From TK10-74A sp965263065 (GTDB lineage Bacteria > Chloroflexota > Dehalococcoidia > Bin125), in assembly GCA_965263065.1 (NCBI GenBank), contig CBDHGH010000003.1, positions 1,178,001 through 1,242,000 of the forward strand: 64,000 nt of DNA. Direction: 5' to 3'. The position numbers and the translations under genes were made by a program. The notes under the pieces were generated by a model. That model was not told where the DNA came from. It searched no databases and saw nothing but the letters and a program-made list of their open reading frames with translations. Below are positions 50,653-58,820 of this stretch, one piece after another; position 1 is the first letter of the stretch; each line of letters begins with the position of its first letter.

Positions 50653-51591
50653 TCACCGGTTGCGGTCGTACTGCTGGAGCAGCGCCGTCAGCGTCGCCAG
50701 ATGCGGCGTCTCGACGCCCAGCTCGCGCGCCCGCGCCAGCGGCGCCGCGAAGATCGCCGGTACCTCCATCGGGCGTCCCTCGACGTAGTCGATCATCGTG
50801 CTGGGCCGGTACGGCCCCATGCGGTCCGTGAAGCCGAACATCGTCTCCACGATCGCCGCGCCGTCGAGCCGCAGCGCCTCGCCGCGCGCCTCCAGGTCGG
50901 CGTTGCCCGCCGCCACCACCTCCTCCATCGTCGCCCGGGCGATGGCGCGCAGGGCCGCGTCGCCCACCACGATGTCGGTCGTCACGCCGCCCGCCGCGAC
51001 GCAGAGCCCGTTGAAGGGGATGTTCCAGCACAGCTTCTCCCAGCGCGCCCGCCGCAGCGACTCCACGCCGCTGAACTGCACCCGCGCCGGCGCCCACAGC
51101 GCCAGCGCCCGCTCGACCTCCGACGCGTCGTCGAGCAGATGCCCCACCGTCACCGCCCCGTACGCCAGGTGATGCACCGACCCCGGCTCGCCCCGGTTCA
51201 CGCACGTGAACGCCATCCCGCCGAACACCCGCTCGCGCCCGAACCATTCGGCGAAGCGCTCCTCCAGCCCCAGCCCGTTCATCAGCAGCAGTATGCGCGT
51301 ATGCGGTCCCAGACACGGCCCGACCAGCGCCTCCGCCTCCCCGACCGACGTCGACTTCAGCGCGCAGATCACCCAGTCCGCCGGCCCGATCTCCACCGGC
51401 GTCCGCGCGATCGACGGCGCCTCCAGCGCGAAGTCCCCCATCGGGCTCGTGCAGCGCAGCCCCCCCGACCGCACGGCCTCGTAGTCGCGACGCATCAGGA
51501 AGCGCACGTCGTGACCCGCCTGCGCGAGGCGCGCTCCGTAGTAGCTCCCCACCGCCCCCGCCCCAATGACCGCGACCCGCTGCGCCTCCAC
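50653..51591 (-). CDS. 2-dehydropantoate 2-reductase-like (ApbA/PanE family)
   Basis: 312-residue NADPH-dependent reductase of the ketopantoate reductase family. N-terminal Rossmann VAVIGAGAVGSYYGARLAQAGHDV, catalytic-lysine region VICALKSTSV, nucleotide-side LLMNGLGLEERF, then the C-terminal helical domain ARWEKLCWNIPFNGLCVAAGG and PSTMIDYVEGRPMEVPAI with the usual N, S and E. GTG start at 51591. It follows the alpha/beta-hydrolase by 21 bases inside a catabolic operon, so it might reduce another 2-oxo acid rather than serve pantothenate synthesis. Confidence 0.85.
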   Translation of the reverse strand: MEAQRVAVIGAGAVGSYYGARLAQAGHDVRFLMRRDYEAVRSGGLRCTSPMGDFALEAPSIARTPVEIGPADWVICALKSTSVGEAEALVGPCLGPHTRILLLMNGLGLEERFAEWFGRERVFGGMAFTCVNRGEPGSVHHLAYGAVTVGHLLDDASEVERALALWAPARVQFSGVESLRRARWEKLCWNIPFNGLCVAAGGVTTDIVVGDAALRAIARATMEEVVAAGNADLEARGEALRLDGAAIVETMFGFTDRMGPYRPSTMIDYVEGRPMEVPAIFAAPLARARELGVETPHLATLTALLQQYDRNR

Positions 51592-51612
51592 GTCGTCGCT
51601 TGCCCCGCCCCG

Positions 51613-52467
51613 CTACGCCGCGTGATCGCGCAGGAACGCGCGGATCGTCTCCGTCGTCGCCGCCCGCTTCTCCTCCGACCGGCAATCGATGTCGAGGCAG
51701 CGCGCGTCGGGCGCTTCGGCGCAGATCTTCCGCGCCACGCTGGTGGGATGGAAGTCGTCGCTGCCGGGCAGGATCAGCAGCGGCGCGGGGCAGCCCCGCA
51801 GCCACTCCTCCGAGACCGTGAAGTAGGGCGGCCGGTCGGGCCAGATCGCCCAGGCGAACTCCTCGATGAGGCCGATGTACTCCTCCCGCGACATCGCGGC
51901 GATCGTGTCTCGGAAGGCCGGGTCGGCCGCGATCCGCCGCGCGAAGGGGCCGCCTCCGTTGGCCTGCACGAACAACGGATCCTTGGTGGCCGCGCCGACC
52001 ACCGCCGCCGGCCCGTGCTCGCGCGCGAGTTGCAGCGTGGAGGCGAACATCCGATGGAACACGGCCGGCGAGTTGGTGTGATCGAGCCCCACCGGATCCT
52101 GCCCCACCGCCCCGCTGATCCGCTCCGGCGCCTCCTGGATCAGCCGCAGCAGATAGCCCACGCCGATGCAGCCGCCCCAGACCTGCGCCCGCTCGACCCC
52201 GGCGTCGTCCAGCACCGCCAGCTGATCCTGCCACGCCAGGTCATACGAGAAGTGCGGCGGCGCGTTCCAGCTCCGGCCCGCGTGGCGCTGGTCCATCCCG
52301 ATCAGCGTGAACTCCGACGCCAGCGCCGCGATCGGGTCGATGGCCCCCCGGGCCCACATGCCGATCTCGCTGTTCACGCCGCCCGGCGCGATCAGCAGCA
52401 CCGCCGGCCCGCTGCCGAACGTCTCGTAGTGGATGATTGCCCCGTCGGGCCGTGTGATGTCCGGCAT
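51613..52467 (-). CDS. Alpha/beta-hydrolase with cysteine nucleophile
   Basis: 284 residues of alpha/beta-hydrolase fold: IIHYETFGSGPAVLLIAPGGVNSE (first strand and oxyanion loop), LIGMDQRHAGRS, elbow VWGGCIGVGYLL, and the late strand PAPLLILPGSDDFHPTS. The elbow has cysteine (C100) where serine is usual, as in dienelactone hydrolase. The expected late histidine after the acid strand is not obvious. GGAGGAG precedes the ATG. It lies between the acyl-CoA ligase and the PanE-like gene. A lactone or thioester hydrolase is a reasonable guess. Confidence 0.83.
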   Translation of the reverse strand: MPDITRPDGAIIHYETFGSGPAVLLIAPGGVNSEIGMWARGAIDPIAALASEFTLIGMDQRHAGRSWNAPPHFSYDLAWQDQLAVLDDAGVERAQVWGGCIGVGYLLRLIQEAPERISGAVGQDPVGLDHTNSPAVFHRMFASTLQLAREHGPAAVVGAATKDPLFVQANGGGPFARRIAADPAFRDTIAAMSREEYIGLIEEFAWAIWPDRPPYFTVSEEWLRGCPAPLLILPGSDDFHPTSVARKICAEAPDARCLDIDCRSEEKRAATTETIRAFLRDHAA

Positions 52468-52485
52468 CGTGCTCCTCCGCGCCCC

Positions 52486-54075
52486 TCAATTCACCCGGCG
52501 CGACTTCCCCTGCCAATACTGATTGCGCAACTCGAACTTCTTCAGCTTGCCCGTCGCCGTGCGCGGCAGGGCCTCGACGAACTCCACCCGGCTCGGCGTC
52601 TTGAAGTGCGCCATGAGCCCCCGGCAGTGCGCCCGGATCTCGTCGCTCGTCGGGCTGGCGCCCGCGCGCGGCACGATGATCGCCATCGGCGTCTCGCCCC
52701 ACTGCTCCGACGGCACCCCGATCACCGCCGCCTCGAGCACCGACGGATGCTTGTAGAGCACGTCCTCGATCTCGATCGACGAGATGTTCTCCCCGCCCGA
52801 GATGATCACGTCCTTCGCCCGGTCGACGATGTTGATGTAGCCGTCCTGGTTGATCGTCGCCATGTCGCCCGTGAAGAACCAGCCGTCGCGGATGACCTTG
52901 GCCGTCTCCTCGGGCTGCTGCCAGTAGCCCGCCAGCACGACGTTCGATCGCGCCGCCACCTCCCCGACCGACTCGTCGTCCCAGGGCACTTCCGCCCCGT
53001 CCGACCCAAAGATGCGCACGTCGGTGCCGATCGCTTCTTGGCCGGCGCGGGCCTTGGTGCGGTAGTAGGCCTCGCCCGTCAGGTTCAGGTGCGGCTTGAC
53101 CTCGCCGATCGTCAAGATGGGCGAGGTCTCCGTGAGCCCGTAGAGCTGGATGAACTCCCATCCCAGCTCCTCCTCGAGCCGCTGGATGAACGTCTGCGGC
53201 GGCGGCGCACCGGCGACCACGAAGCGGGGCCGCGTGGTGATCGTGTAGGCCGCCTTGTCGGGGAACTCCAGGATCGTGGCCAGCACGGCCGGGGCCATGC
53301 AGGCGAACGTGATGCGCTCGTCCTGGATCATCTGGTAGATCGCCGCCCCCTCCACCTTGCGCAGCACGATGTGCGTCGCGCCCATCGCCGTGACCGCGTA
53401 GGGGCCGCCCCAGCCGTTGGCGTGGAACATCGGCAGCGTCCACATTTCGCGGTCGTCCTGCGTGATGCGCCAGTGCACGATCGCGTTGTAGGCGTTGATG
53501 TAGGCGTTGCGATGCGTGATCATCACGCCCTTCGGCCGGGCCGTCGTGCCGGAGGTGTAGTTGATGCTCAGCAGGTCCGACTCCGACAGCCCCGGATCCG
53601 GCGGCGGCGGCGCCGGCTGCGCCGCGACCAGCGCCTCGTAGTCCTGCCAGCCGGGCAGCACTGCCTCCGTCTCGAACCGCACCGTCACGTAGCGCTCCAC
53701 GGCCGGCAGCTTGTCGCGCAGCCCCTCCACGGCCGCCGCGTAGTCCGAGTCCACCACCGCGACCATCGTCCCGGAGTGGCTCAGCACGTACTCGAAGTCC
53801 GACGCGATCAGGCGGTAGTTGATCGGCACGACGACGGCGCCGATCGCGGCCGTCGCGTACAGCACCTCGAGGAACTGGTGGCTGTTGGGGCTGAGGATCG
53901 CCACGCGATCGCCCTTGCCGACGCCGAGCGCCAGCAGCGCGTTCGCGAATTGGTTCACCCGCGCGCCGAACTCGGCGTAGGTGAGGCGGAGCTCCCCGTT
54001 GACGACGGCCTCTTGCCCCGGATAGAGCTTGACGGCCCGGCGCAGAAAATCGTTGACGACCAGCGGGACTTCCAT
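52486..54075 (-). CDS. Fatty-acid/aryl acid CoA ligase (AMP-forming)
   Basis: 529-residue ANL-superfamily ligase that activates a carboxylic acid to its CoA thioester through an acyl-AMP. Motifs: P-loop INYTSGTTARPKGVMITHRN, LPMFHANGW, A5 IQLYGLTETSP, A7 GWFFTGDMATINQDGYINIVDRAKDVIISGGENISSIEIE, and A10 lysine in PRTATGKLKKFELRNQYW. Start 54075 is fixed by GAGGAGAG; a 16-codon upstream extension lacks homology. It resembles acyl-CoA synthetases of the medium-chain/alkane group (YLQKPDEN-type ends not seen). It leads a three-gene set with a hydrolase and a PanE-like reductase. Confidence 0.92.
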   Translation of the reverse strand: MEVPLVVNDFLRRAVKLYPGQEAVVNGELRLTYAEFGARVNQFANALLALGVGKGDRVAILSPNSHQFLEVLYATAAIGAVVVPINYRLIASDFEYVLSHSGTMVAVVDSDYAAAVEGLRDKLPAVERYVTVRFETEAVLPGWQDYEALVAAQPAPPPPDPGLSESDLLSINYTSGTTARPKGVMITHRNAYINAYNAIVHWRITQDDREMWTLPMFHANGWGGPYAVTAMGATHIVLRKVEGAAIYQMIQDERITFACMAPAVLATILEFPDKAAYTITTRPRFVVAGAPPPQTFIQRLEEELGWEFIQLYGLTETSPILTIGEVKPHLNLTGEAYYRTKARAGQEAIGTDVRIFGSDGAEVPWDDESVGEVAARSNVVLAGYWQQPEETAKVIRDGWFFTGDMATINQDGYINIVDRAKDVIISGGENISSIEIEDVLYKHPSVLEAAVIGVPSEQWGETPMAIIVPRAGASPTSDEIRAHCRGLMAHFKTPSRVEFVEALPRTATGKLKKFELRNQYWQGKSRRVN

Positions 54076-54214
54076 CGGCGTGCTCTCCTCACATGCGGCG
54101 GCGGCGTGGCGCAAGTCTGGCATCCGCCCGCGCCCGCTCGCAAGATCGCCCGTCCCTGCGATGGGCGTCGCCGCTGCCTCCCTCGATCAACGCCCGGCGA
54201 CCGGCTCGCGCGGG

Positions 54215-54967
54215 CTACGGCCGTGCGCCCGGCATCACCCAGACCGACGGCGTGGGCCGGTCGAACGACAGCCCGGGCATGCCCGGGTACAGGTTGCTCA
54301 GCGTCAACTCGAACGGCTGCGTGTAGACGATCTTCCCGTCCACCAGGCGGAACGGCCGGTCGTGGCCGGGGTAGAGCACATCCGAGGCGGCGACCACCTT
54401 GCGGATGCTCGCGTCGGCCAGCGTCTTGTCGAAGAAGACCAGCGGGCTCTCGCCCGTCAGCGCGATCCGCGCGAAGTGCAAGGCGTCGCCCGTGAGCCCC
54501 GAGATGCCGTCCTCGGTCTCCACCAGCAGGCCGATGCTGCCCGGCGAGTGCCCCGGGATGTCGATCACCCGCACCCCCCGCGCGAGCTCGTCCCCGTCGC
54601 TGACCTCCTGGATCGTGTGGGTCTCCAGGGCGGCCCCCGTCCAGGCGGGCGTCGCCCAGTCGTTGGGGTGGGGGTTCTGCGCATAGCGACGCTCGTCCGG
54701 GTGGATCAGCATGGGCGCGGTCGTGAATCGGTCGAAGTTCTGCGCGTGGTCCCAGTGCGCGTGCGACATCACCTGCAGGTCGATGTCCTCGGGCCCCAGC
54801 TTGCGTTCCTTGAGCGCCACCTCGAGCCCCGGGTAGCGGCCCACGTGGCCCGTATCGAACAGGATGCGCTTCCCCTCCGACTCGACCAGGATGATCGAGC
54901 ACATCGCCGGGATGCCCGTGCTCGCGCCCCAGGCCTGCCCCGGCATCAAGATGTCTACCGTTGCCAT
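54215..54967 (-). CDS. MBL-fold metallo-hydrolase (quorum-quenching-lactonase-like)
   Basis: 250-residue metallo-beta-lactamase-fold protein. Metal site VMSHAHWDHAQN (HxHxDH), IDIPGHSPGSIGLLV (third His), GLTGDALHF (bridging Asp) and VLYPGHDRPF (last His) are complete. The N-terminal IILVESEGKRILFDTGHVGRYPGLEVALKERKLGPEDIDLQVMSHAHWDH is like N-acyl homoserine lactonases (AiiA/AttM), but a general lactone or ester hydrolase is just as likely. GGAGGAG precedes the ATG. Confidence 0.88.
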   Translation of the reverse strand: MATVDILMPGQAWGASTGIPAMCSIILVESEGKRILFDTGHVGRYPGLEVALKERKLGPEDIDLQVMSHAHWDHAQNFDRFTTAPMLIHPDERRYAQNPHPNDWATPAWTGAALETHTIQEVSDGDELARGVRVIDIPGHSPGSIGLLVETEDGISGLTGDALHFARIALTGESPLVFFDKTLADASIRKVVAASDVLYPGHDRPFRLVDGKIVYTQPFELTLSNLYPGMPGLSFDRPTPSVWVMPGARP

Positions 54968-55065
54968 CGCTTCTCCTCCTGCTCGTGCGATCTCGGGTCC
55001 GTCGGACCGCCACGCTGCGTATGCTCCCGCCCCGCGCGACTACGCGCATCACCGGATGCGTCGCC

Positions 55066-56307
55066 TCAGCGCGGGCCGGCGGCCGCCGCCTGCGCCCGGG
55101 CGTGGTCCAGACTCACCGGCGCGTTTGCCTGGAAGGGGTCCGTCAGGCCCAACTCGTCGCCGATGTCGCGCAGGGCGGGCATCACTTCCCGCCCCAGCAG
55201 CTCGATGCAGCGCTTCGAGTCCTCGTGACTAACGCCGCCGTCGTTGCCCCACAACGAGAGGATGCCGGGCCGCGTCTGCTCCAGGATGGGGCGCAACTGC
55301 GCGACCACCTGGTCCGGCGTCCCCGCGATGATCGACCGCGTCTCGAGCTGCTGCTCGAAGGGCGGCGCGCCGTCGTTGCGCCCCCGCCGCATCCCGTTCG
55401 CGATCTGCACGAACGCGCGCCGGTGCCGCGGCGAGCCGTAGCCGGCCGGGTTGCCCCACACGGGATGGGCCAGGCCGGTGAACTCGCCCATCATCCACAT
55501 GAACTGCCGCGCGTTCTCCTCGGCCTTCTCCTGCGTGTCCTGCACGTGGCAGCGGATCAGATACCCCCGATGCTCGGGCCCGGGCGTGAGGCCGACCGTG
55601 GCCGCCGCCTCGTCGTAGACGGCCCAGATCTTCTTCGTCGCCTCGACCGTCGTGTTGAGGCAGATGTAGGGGTAGCCGTGCTGCGCCGCCCAGCGTGTCG
55701 TCTCGGGGCTGGAGACGCCGGGAATCCAGATGCGCGGATGCGGTCGCTGCAGGGGCAGCGCCCACGGATTCACGACCCGGTTCTGGTAGTGCGTCCCCTC
55801 CCAGCGCCACGGCCCCGGCTGCGTCCAGGCCTTGACGATCAGGTCGTGCGCCTCGGCGAAGCGCTCCCGGTTGTAGGTCGGGTTGACCCCCGCCGCGAGC
55901 TGCTCCGTCCCGCCGCCGCGCACGAAGCCCGACACCAGCCGCCCCTTCGACACCATGTCGATCATCGACAACTCTTCCGCCAGCCGCACCGGGTTCTCGG
56001 TCAGCGGCAGCGGGTTGCCCAGCAGCACGATCTTCACCCGCTCCGTCATGCCCGCCAGGATGCTGGCGAAGATGTTGCACTTGGCCTGCATGCAGAACGG
56101 CGCGTTGTGGTGCTCGTTCAGCATGATCCCGTCGACGCCCACCTCCTCGGCCAGCAGGTACTCCTCGATGCGCTCGTTGTAGAGCCGGCTGCCCTCCACC
56201 GGGTCGAAATTGGCGTTCGAGAACATCAGCGCCGTGTTGCCGACGCGCCGGCCCTCCTCCGCGTCGTAGGTCGACATCGGTTGCTCGGTGAAGTACATCA
56301 GGTGCAT
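55066..56307 (-). CDS. LLM-class flavin-dependent monooxygenase
   Basis: 413-residue luciferase-like flavoprotein. MHLMYFTEQPMSTYDAEEGRRVGNTALMFSNANFDPVEGSRLYNERIEEYLLAEEVGVDGIMLNEHHNAPFCMQAKCNIFASILAGMTERVKIVLLGNPLPLTENPVRLAEELSMIDMVSKGRLVSGFVRGGGTE gives the FMN/F420-binding barrel. GIPGVSS-like IWIPGVSSPETTRWAAQHGYPYI closes the second half. GGAGAT lies before the ATG. It follows the alpha/beta-hydrolase of 56335 by 27 bases; this pair (monooxygenase plus hydrolase-fold protein) probably acts in one pathway, but the substrate is unknown. Confidence 0.88.
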   Translation of the reverse strand: MHLMYFTEQPMSTYDAEEGRRVGNTALMFSNANFDPVEGSRLYNERIEEYLLAEEVGVDGIMLNEHHNAPFCMQAKCNIFASILAGMTERVKIVLLGNPLPLTENPVRLAEELSMIDMVSKGRLVSGFVRGGGTEQLAAGVNPTYNRERFAEAHDLIVKAWTQPGPWRWEGTHYQNRVVNPWALPLQRPHPRIWIPGVSSPETTRWAAQHGYPYICLNTTVEATKKIWAVYDEAAATVGLTPGPEHRGYLIRCHVQDTQEKAEENARQFMWMMGEFTGLAHPVWGNPAGYGSPRHRRAFVQIANGMRRGRNDGAPPFEQQLETRSIIAGTPDQVVAQLRPILEQTRPGILSLWGNDGGVSHEDSKRCIELLGREVMPALRDIGDELGLTDPFQANAPVSLDHARAQAAAAGPR

Positions 56308-56334
56308 TGCGATCTCCGTCGCCGGCCGCGCGCG

Positions 56335-57165
56335 CTACTCGGATGTGAAGGCGCGGATCAGGTCGGCCAGCGCCCCTGGCCGCTCGCTGTCGATGTGACG
56401 CCCGGCCGCCGCCAGCACCTCCAGGCGCGCGTTCGGCAGCGCCTCGGCGTACTGCTCGCCGCAGTCCAGCGGCACGACGCCGTCCTCCGCGCCCCACACG
56501 ATCAGCGCCGGCGTGCGCACCGCCGTCAGCAGGGCCGGCAGCGCGGGGTTGTACATGTACGGCTTCCAGGCGATGCGCCCCGTCATCTCCCGGTTCTCGT
56601 CCCAGCGCACCAGGCGATCGATGTGCGCCTGCTCGTCGCCCTCCCCGCCGTAGGTCGCCTCGTAGGCGGCGCCGGAGGCGAAGCCGGCCCGCACATAGGC
56701 CGTGTGACTGAGCAGGAACTGGTCGCTGATCTCCCCCGCCCGTGGCTTGATCCCCGGCGCGCCGACCAGCACCAGCCGCTCCAGCCGCGACTGCGCCATC
56801 GTCGCCATCTCCGCCGCCAGCCAGCCCCCGAAGCCCAGGCCCACCAGCGTCGGTGGGCCCACCGCCAGCGCGTCGAGCAGCAGCCCCATGCCGATCGCCA
56901 TGTCGCGCACGTTGCGCATCCACTCGAAGCGCGGCGTGCCGTCGTAGCCGGGCAGCACCGGCGCGACGACGTCGTAGTCGGCGGCCAGCGCCGCGTGGAA
57001 CGCGCCCCAGCCGTCGCAGCCGTGATCGTGCGGCAACACGACCAGCGCCGGCCCCGCGCCGCCGCGTCGCACCGTGACGGGCTGCCCCATCAGTTCGACG
57101 CGGGCCTCGCTGTAGGTGGACGTTTCCACGCTGGACGTGCCCACGCGGGACATCGCCGTCGTCAT
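56335..57165 (-). CDS. Alpha/beta-hydrolase-fold protein lacking the nucleophile serine
   Basis: 276 residues; ATG 57165 follows GGGGGTCC, and a TTG at 57177 is the alternative. Fold elements: VTVRRGGAGPALVVLPHDHGCDGW, APVLPGYDGTP, elbow LVGLGFGGWLAAEM, acid strand ALIVWGAEDGVVP and histidine AAGRHIDSERP. The nucleophile place holds glycine (G111) instead of serine, while the acid and histidine are kept. So it may not be a serine hydrolase; a lyase, a dioxygenase-like cofactor-free role or a binding role is possible. A TAGACT -10 lies about 65 bases upstream. It precedes the LLM monooxygenase gene. Confidence 0.85.
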   Translation of the reverse strand: MTTAMSRVGTSSVETSTYSEARVELMGQPVTVRRGGAGPALVVLPHDHGCDGWGAFHAALAADYDVVAPVLPGYDGTPRFEWMRNVRDMAIGMGLLLDALAVGPPTLVGLGFGGWLAAEMATMAQSRLERLVLVGAPGIKPRAGEISDQFLLSHTAYVRAGFASGAAYEATYGGEGDEQAHIDRLVRWDENREMTGRIAWKPYMYNPALPALLTAVRTPALIVWGAEDGVVPLDCGEQYAEALPNARLEVLAAAGRHIDSERPGALADLIRAFTSE

Positions 57166-57410
57166 CCGGACCCCCAACCTGGGTCGCGCGACCCCGGAAT
57201 CGTGGTGCGCCGACCCCCGATCGCCGCGCAGTCTAGCCGCTGCTCCCGGCGCGCGCGACGGGGCGTCGCCCCCGAGTCGCGGGCGGCGCTGGCGGCAGCC
57301 GCCCCGTTTGCCCTACGATCGGCCCGCCCCCGATCATGCCCGCTCGCCGGGCGCAACTCCGGGGGGCACGACAAAGGCCACTACCGGCCGCTCATGACGA
57401 AAGGGATCCC

Positions 57411-57842
57411 ATGACCACTCCAGATGAAGCGCGCGCCGCCGTCGACGCCGCCCGCAGCGATCTCAGCGCCGCGTTCGATGCGGCCATCGGCGGCTGGCAG
57501 AAGAAGCCCGAGGCCGGCGAGGGCGAAGAGGCGTGGTCGGCGCAGGAGACGGCCGCCCACGTGCTGGGCGCGGAGATCTTCTTCGCGCGTTCGGTCTGCG
57601 AGTCCTCTGGCCTCGACGGCCCCGCCAACCCAATCAAGGGCGCGCTGATCGCCTCGCCCGAGGAGGCGCAGTCCGCGCTGGAAGCCGTCGCCGAGGCCGC
57701 CAACGCGAAGGTCGCCGCCGTCGGCCCCGACGACATGGGCAAGCCGCACGAGATGATGGGCACGGTGGAGCAAGCGTTCAAGGCCTGGGCCGGCCACCTC
57801 AGCGACCACGCCGCGCAGATCCGCGCGGCCGCGGCGTCATGA
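57411..57842 (+). CDS. DinB-like helical protein
   Basis: 143 residues. RSDLSAAFDAAIGGWQKKPEAGEGEEAWSAQETAAHVLGAEIFFARSVCES and FKAWAGHLSDHAAQIR resemble a DinB/maleylpyruvate-isomerase-like four-helix bundle with histidines in AAHVLGAE and GHLSDHAAQ as a possible metal site. Start 57411 (ATG after AAAGGGATCCC) is used. Its stop overlaps the start of the next gene by ATGA. A TACGAT about 90 bases upstream may be the -10. Function unknown. Confidence 0.78.
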   Translation: MTTPDEARAAVDAARSDLSAAFDAAIGGWQKKPEAGEGEEAWSAQETAAHVLGAEIFFARSVCESSGLDGPANPIKGALIASPEEAQSALEAVAEAANAKVAAVGPDDMGKPHEMMGTVEQAFKAWAGHLSDHAAQIRAAAAS

Positions 57843-58036
57843 GGCGGCTGCTCACGCCGCTCGCGGCCGCGGCGTTGCTGCTGCTGCTGACGAGCGGCGC
57901 CGCCCTGGCCGCCGGCGAGGGTGGCGGCGATCTGCCCGCGGGCGCGATCGTGGGACTCGTCGTCTCCGTGCTGATCGCGGGGCTCGTCGTGGTGCTGTCG
58001 CTGGGCTACATCCTGCCCAAGCCGCCCGGTCGCTAG
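57839..58036 (+). CDS. Small exported or membrane protein, unknown function
   Basis: 65 residues: MRRLLTPLAAAALLLLLTSGAALAAGEGGG looks like a cleavable signal peptide (AAGE site), then LPAGAIVGLVVSVLIAGLVVVLSLGYIL is one transmembrane helix with a short tail PKPPGR. ATGA overlap with the DinB-like gene upstream, and an alpha/beta-hydrolase frame starts within about 10 bases downstream. The product would be a type I bitopic peptide. Not recognised; too short for a family call. Confidence 0.68.
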   Translation: MRRLLTPLAAAALLLLLTSGAALAAGEGGGDLPAGAIVGLVVSVLIAGLVVVLSLGYILPKPPGR

Positions 58037-58044
58037 GGGCCGCC

Positions 58045-58758
58045 CTGGCCCGGCCGGGCGCCACGCCGATCCTGCTCCTGCCGGACGCCGGCCACGACGC
58101 CCGCTCCTGGCCGGCCGCCTTCCTGCACGCCCTCGAGCCGCGCCCGCTCCTGCGCCCGAGCTGGCCCGCCCTCCCGCCCGATCCGACGATCGGCCAGCTT
58201 GCCGCCGCCGTCCGTGCGGACGTCGATGCGCAACTCCCGCGGGGCGCACAGGTGCACGTCTTCGGGCAGGGCTTGGGCGCGCTCGTCGCGCTGGAACTCG
58301 CCCTCGGACGTCGCAGGCTGGCGGCATCGCTGACGCTCGTGGCGGCGCATCCCGGCGAGCGCACCGCCGTCGCGTCGCCGCCGTGGGTCGCGACCGCCCT
58401 CGCGGAGGCGCTCGACTCCGATGTCGCCGCGCTGCCCATCCGGCTCAACGCCCTGCGGCACGCCCCCGCCTTCAGCGACCGCCCCGCGCCGCTGGCGCCC
58501 GCCGCGCAGATCCGGGCGCAGCTCCGCGCCGCCGCCAGCGCCGACAGCTACGGCCGCCTGCCCCGCCTCCGCCTCCCGACGTTGCTGCTGCACGGCAGCG
58601 CCGACGTCCTGGTGCTGCCCGACAACAGCCGCATCCTGGCGAGCCGCATCCCCGGTGCGCAGTTGCGCATCGTGCCCGGCGGCGGCCACGCGCTGGTCCA
58701 GGAGCGGCCCGCCCTCGCCGGTGCGCTCCTGCGCGACTTCGTCGCCTCCGACGGCTGA
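58045..58758 (+). CDS. Alpha/beta-hydrolase-fold protein, no ATG/GTG start, nucleophile glycine
   Basis: About 237 residues. ATPILLLPDAGHDARSWPAAFLHAL is a normal first strand and oxyanion loop, so the domain begins near 58045, but the frame has no ATG, GTG or TTG there. CTG at 58045, with AGGGG about five bases upstream, is the best start; the first GTG (58252) would cut off half the fold. The elbow reads VFGQGLGALVALEL, with glycine (G76) in place of serine. The acid (LLLHGSADVLVLP) and histidine (VPGGGHALVQERP) are normal. Either a frameshift has joined or separated this from the upstream membrane protein, or it uses CTG, or it is a decaying gene. Confidence 0.62.
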   Translation: MARPGATPILLLPDAGHDARSWPAAFLHALEPRPLLRPSWPALPPDPTIGQLAAAVRADVDAQLPRGAQVHVFGQGLGALVALELALGRRRLAASLTLVAAHPGERTAVASPPWVATALAEALDSDVAALPIRLNALRHAPAFSDRPAPLAPAAQIRAQLRAAASADSYGRLPRLRLPTLLLHGSADVLVLPDNSRILASRIPGAQLRIVPGGGHALVQERPALAGALLRDFVASDG

Positions 58759-58808
58759 CCGGTCCCGCGGTCCCGGCATAACCGATCGGCGCCGACGGTC
58801 CCGCCCGC

Positions 58809-58814
58809 TAGACT
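58809..58814 (+). promoter_or_regulatory. -10 element of ogt (leaderless pattern)
   Basis: TAGACT, six bases (GCGATC), then GTG at 58821. The same hexamer and spacing occur at the P-type ATPase and SRAP genes. Confidence 0.55.
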
Positions 58815-58820
58815 GCGATC

